Positions 59,501 to 64,000 of a stretch of 64,000 nt of DNA are shown piece by piece. The notes beneath the pieces were generated by a model that did not search any database, had not been told where the DNA came from, and saw only the letters and a program-made list of their open reading frames with translations. Source of the DNA: Xenopus tropicalis. Taxonomy: Eukaryota > Chordata > Amphibia > Anura > Pipidae. The stretch lies in NCBI RefSeq assembly GCF_000004195.4, contig NC_030683.2, positions 91,514,393 to 91,578,392 on the forward strand. Direction: 5' to 3'. How positions within the stretch are numbered: position 1 is the stretch's first letter; each line of letters opens with the position of its first letter. The translations under genes were made by a program, and so were the position numbers.

Positions 59501-62500
59501 GACAGTTACATGTCTCAGCCTGGACAAAGGCTGGAAGATACCATTGCAGCCTAGGGACAGTTACATCTCTCAGCCTGGGCAGAGGCTGGAAGATACCATT
59601 GCAGCCTAGAGACAGTTACATGTCTCAGCCTGGACAAAGGCTGGAAGATACCATTGCAGCCTAGAGACAGTTACATGTCTCAGCCTGGACAAAGGCTGGA
59701 AGATACCATTGCAGCCTAGAGACAGTTACATGTCTCAGCCTGGGCAGAGGCTGGAAGATACCATTGCAGCCTAGAGACAGTTACATGTCTCAGCCTGGAC
59801 AAAGGCTGGAAGATACCATTGCAGCCTAGAGACAGTTACATGTCTCAGCCTGGACAAAGGCTGGAAGATACCATTGCAGCCTAGAGACAGTTACATGTCT
59901 CAGCCTGGACAAAGGCTGGAAGATACCATTGCAGCCTAGAGACAGTTACATGTCTCAGCCTGGACAAAGGCTGGAAGATACCATTGCAGCCTAGAGACAG
60001 TTACATGTCTCAGCCTGGGCAGAGGCTGGAAGATACCATTGCAGCCTAGAGACAGTTACATGTCTCAGCCTGGACAAAGGCTGGAAGATACCATTGCAGC
60101 CTAGAGACAGTTACATGTCTCAGCCTGGACATAGGCTGGAAGATACCATTGCAGCCTAGAGACAGTTACATGTCTCAGCCTGGGCAGAGGCTGGAAGATA
60201 CCATTGCAGCCTAGAGACAGTTACATGTCTCAGCCTGGGCAGAGGCTGGAAGATACCATTGCAGCCTAGAGACAGTTACATGTCTCAGCCTGGCAGAGGC
60301 TGGAAGATACCATTGCAGCCTAGAGACAGTTACATGTCTCAGCCTGGCAGAGGCTGGAAGATACCATTGCAGCCTAGAGACAGTTACATGTCTCAGCCTG
60401 GACAAAGGCTGGAAGATACCATTGCAGCCTAGAGACAGTTACATGTCTCAGCCTGGCAGAGGCTGGAAGATACCATTGCAGCCTAGAGACAGTTACATGT
60501 CTCAGCCTGGACAAGGCTGGAAGATACCATTGCAGCCTAGAGACAGTTACATGTCTCAGCCTGGGCAGAGGCTGGAAGATACCATTGCAGCCTAGAGACA
60601 GTTACATGTCTCAGCCTGGGCAAAGGCTGGAAGATACCATTGCAGCCTAGAGACAGTTACATGTCTCAGCCTGGACAAAGGCTGGAAGATACCATTGCAG
60701 CCTAGGGACATTTACATGTCTCAGCCTGGGCAAGAGGCTGGAAGATACCATTGCAGCCTAGAGACAGTTACATGTCTCAGCCTGGGCAAGAGGCTGGAAG
60801 ATACCATTGCAGCCTAGAGACAGTTACATGTCTCAGCCTGGGCAGAGGCTGGAAGATACCATTGCAGCCTAGAGACAGTTACATGTCTCAGCCTGGGCAG
60901 AGGCTGGAAGATACCATTGCAGCCTAGAGAACAGTTACATGTCTCAGCCTGGCAAGGCTGGAAGATTACCATTGCAGCCTAGAGACAGTTACATGTCTCA
61001 GCCTGGGCAGAGGCTGAAGATACCATTGCAGCCTAGAGACAGTTACATGTCTCAGGACCTTGGGCAGAGGCTGGAAGATACCATTGCAGCCTAGAGACAG
61101 TTACATGTCTCAGCCTGGGCATAGGCTGGAAGATACCATTGCAGCCTAGAGACAGTTACATGTCTCAGCCTGGACAAAGGCTGGAAGATACCATTGCAGC
61201 CTAGAGACAGTTACATGTCTCAGCCTGGACAAAGGCTGGAAGATACCATTGCAGCCTAGAGACAGTTACATGTCTCAGCCTGGACAAAGGCTGGAAGATA
61301 CCATTGCAGCCTAGAGACAGTTACATGTCTCAGCCTGGGCAGAGGCTGGAAGATACCATTGCAGCCTAGAGACAGTTACATGTCTCAGCCTGGACAAAGG
61401 CTGGAAGATACCATTGCAGCCTAGAGACAGTTACATGTCTCAGCCTGGGCAAGGCTGGAAGATACCATTGCAGCCTAGAGACAGTTACATGTCTCAGCCT
61501 GGGCAGAGGCTGGAAGATACCATTGCAGCCTAGAGACAGTTACATGTCTCAGCCTGGGCAAAGGCTGGAAGATACCATTGCAGCCTAGAGACAGTTACAT
61601 GTCTCAGCCTGGCAGAGGCTGGAAGATACCATTGCAGCCTAGAGACAGTTACATCTCAGCCTGGACAAAGGCTGGAAGATACCATTGCAGCCTAGAGACA
61701 GTTACATGTCTCAGCCTGGACAAAGGCTGGAAGATACCATTGCAGCCTAGAGACAGTTACATGTCTCAGCCTGGCAAAGGCTGGAAGATACCATTGCAGC
61801 CTAGAGACAGTTACATGTCTCAGCCTGGACAAAGGCTGGAAGATACCATTGCAGCCTAGAGACAGTTACATGTCTCAGCCTGGACAAAGGCTGGAAGATA
61901 CCATTGCAGCCTAGAGACAGTTACATGTCTCAGCCTGGACAAGGCTGGAAGATACCATTGCAGCCTAGAGACAGTTACATGTCTCAGCCTGGGCAGAGGC
62001 TGGAAGATACCATTGCAGCCTAGAGACAGTTACATGTCTCAGCCTGGACAAAGGCTGGAAGATACCATTGCAGCCTAGAGACAGTTACATGTCTCAGCCT
62101 GGACAAAGGCTGGAAGATACCATTGCAGCCTAGAGACAGTTACATGTCTCAGCCTGGCAAGGCTGGAAGATACCATTGCAGCCTAGAGACAGTTACATGT
62201 CTCAGCCTGGACAAAGGCTGGAAGATACCATTGCAGCCTAGAGACAGTTACATGTCTCAGCCTGGGCAGAGGCTGGAAGATACCATTGCAGCCTAGAGAC
62301 AGTTACATGTCTCAGCCTGGACAAAGGCTGGAAGATACCATTGCAGCCTAGAGACAGTTACATGTCTCAGCCTGGACAAAGGCTGGAAGATACCATTGCA
62401 GCCTAGAGACAGTTACATGTCTCAGCCTGGACAAAGGCTGGAAGATACCATTGCAGCCTAGAGACAGTTACATGTCTCAGCCTGGACAGAGGCTGGAAGA

Positions 62501-64000
62501 TACCATTGCAGCCTAGAGACAGTTACATGTCTCAGCCTGGACAGAGGCTGGAAGATACCATTGCAGCCTAGAGACAGTTACATGTCTCAGCCTGGGCAAA
62601 GGCTGGAAGATACCATTGCAGCCTAGAGACAGTTACATGTCTCAGCCTGGACAAAGGCTGGAAGATACCATTGCAGCCTAGAGACAGTTACATGTCTCAG
62701 CCTGGGCAGAGGCTGGAAGATACCATTGCAGCCTAGAGACAGTTACATGTCTCAGCCTGGGCAAAGGCTGGAAGATACCATTGCAGCCTAGAGACAGTTA
62801 CATGTCTCAGCCTGGACAAAGGCTGGAAGATACCATTGCAGCCTAGAGACAGTTACATGTCTCAGCCTGGACAAAGGCTGGAAGATACCATTGCAGCCTA
62901 GAGACAGTTACATGTCTCAGCCTGGACAAAGGCTGGAAGATACCATTGCAGCCTAGAGACAGTTACATGTCTCAGCCTGGGCAAAGGCTGGAAGATACCA
63001 TTGCAGCCTAGAGACAGTTACATGTCTCAGCCTGGACAAAGGCTGGAAGATACCATTGCAGCCTAGAGACAGTTACATGTCTCAGCCTGGACAAAGGCTG
63101 GAAGATACCATTGCAGCCTAGAGACAGTTACATGTCTCAGCCTGGGCAAAGGCTGGAAGATACCATTGCAGCCTAGAGACAGTTACATGTCTCAGCCTGG
63201 GCAGAGGCTGGAAGATACCATTGCAGCCTAGAGACAGTTACATGTCTCAGCCTGGGCAGAGGCTGGAAGATACCATTGCAGCCTAGAGACAGTTACATGT
63301 CTCAGCCTGGGCAGAGGCTGGAAGATACCATTGCAGCCTAGAGACAGTTACATGTCTCAGCCTGGGCAGAGGCTGGAAGATACCATTGCAGCCTAGAGAC
63401 AGTTACATGTCTCAGCCTGGACAAAGGCTGGAAGATACCATTGCAGCCTAGAGACAGTTACATGTCTCAGCCTGGACAAAGGCTGGAAGATACCATTGCA
63501 GCCTAGAGACAGTTACATGTCTCAGCCTGGACAAAGGCTGGAAGATACCATTGCAGCCTAGAGACAGTTACATGTCTCAGCCTGGACAAGGCTGGAAGAT
63601 ACCATTGCAGCCTAGAGACAGTTACATGTCTCAGCCTGGACAAAGGCTGGAAGATACCATTGCAGCCTAGAGACAGTTACATGTCTCAGCCCTGGACAAA
63701 GGCTGGAAGATACCATTGCAGCCGAGGGACATTTACATGTCTCAGCTGGGCAGCCGGCTGGAGATACCATTGCAGCCTAGAGACAGTTTACATCTCCTCA
63801 GCCTGGGCAATGGCTGAACCATAAGCCTAGAAGTTTAGCTGAAAGGCTGGAATACCATTGCAGCCTAGGGACATTTACATCTCTCAGCCTGGGCAGAGCC
63901 TGGAAGATTACCATTGCAGCCTAGGGACATTTACATCTCTCAGCCTGGGCAGAGGCTGGAAGATGACCATTGCAGCCTAGAGACAGTTACATGTCTCAGG
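47548..64000 (+). repeat. 55-bp satellite array, about 299 copies, running off the window
   Basis: The unit reads CCATTGCAGCCTAGAGACAG, TTACATGTCTCAGCCTGGAC, AAAGGCTGGAAGATA (55 bp). Period 55 holds with few exceptions from 47548 to about 60290; then 54-bp and a few 56-57-bp units occur up to 62160. Main variant sites are AGAGACAG/AGGGACAT, ATGTCT/ATCTCT and GGACAAAGG/GGGCAGAGG. The array lies upstream of the first visible gabrd exon and no gabrd exon is visible between them, so it is expected to fall in a gabrd 5' intron. Frames of 60-130 codons inside it repeat every 165 bp and are artefacts. Confidence 0.97.
63700..63965 (+). repeat. disturbed units near the end of the window
   Basis: Several successive units carry indels and foreign-looking pieces (GCAGCCGGCTGGAGATACC, then GGCTGAACCATAAGCCTAGAAG). 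Before and after, units are regular. This may be a decayed edge, a rearrangement, or low-quality assembly in a long repeat. Confidence 0.7.

Noticed and set aside
47548..64000. Dozens of 60-131-codon open frames with a GWKIPLQPRDSYMSQPGQRL-type repeat
   Set aside because: They come from reading a 55-bp unit through three frames (165-bp period), have no splice or start context, and occur on both strands.
47548..64000. CRISPR-like array
   Set aside because: Units are contiguous 55-mers with no unique spacers, and the DNA is a vertebrate nuclear locus with intron-split genes.

Overview
This is vertebrate nuclear DNA: AT-rich, intron-split genes, long non-coding stretches and very dense DNA-transposon relics. 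The relics fit a pipid frog (Xenopus) best. There are many palindromic MITEs with TTAA at both ends and termini of the TTAAAGG type (the frog T2/Kolobok-like group), many hAT MITEs with 8-bp target duplications, and Penelope-like fragments. Species is an inference; no search was run.

Two genes can be assembled exon by exon, both on the minus strand. (1) A TMEM26-family membrane protein: three coding exons (25588-25392, 23146-23023, 18512-17955) join in frame into 292 codons plus stop. (2) The GABA-A receptor delta subunit (gabrd): six exons from 45758 down to 34699, with sizes 221, 83, 138, 156, 212 and 300 bp, join in frame into 369 codons covering most of the ligand-binding domain, the Cys-loop, M1-M4 and the stop. 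The signal peptide and first N-terminal exons are absent and should lie beyond 64000. No functional link between the two genes is evident; they are tandem neighbours with gabrd upstream.

Layout: 1-720 is a CpG-rich segment with four CCAAT boxes, a YY1-like site and a minus-strand splice donor, probably the promoter and non-coding first exon of a gene leaving the window to the left (a competing reading is a plus-strand terminal exon at 181-357). 720-17950 is intergenic and packed with repeats. 17955-25607 is the tmem26-like gene. 25608-34698 is mostly unassigned intergenic DNA plus MITEs. 34699-47547 is gabrd with its introns, which hold a Penelope remnant, several MITEs and a hAT element that carries a 34-bp minisatellite. 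From 47548 to the window end (about 16.45 kb, roughly 299 copies) everything is one tandem array of a 55-bp unit, expected to lie in a 5' intron of gabrd.

The most unusual features are the 55-bp array (two short dyads per unit, nested segmental duplications, a diverged proximal part and a homogenised distal part), the hAT element that mobilised or grew a 34-bp minisatellite, and a multi-layer nest of TTAA MITEs. The many apparent reading frames in both tandem arrays are artefacts of repeat periods not divisible by three.
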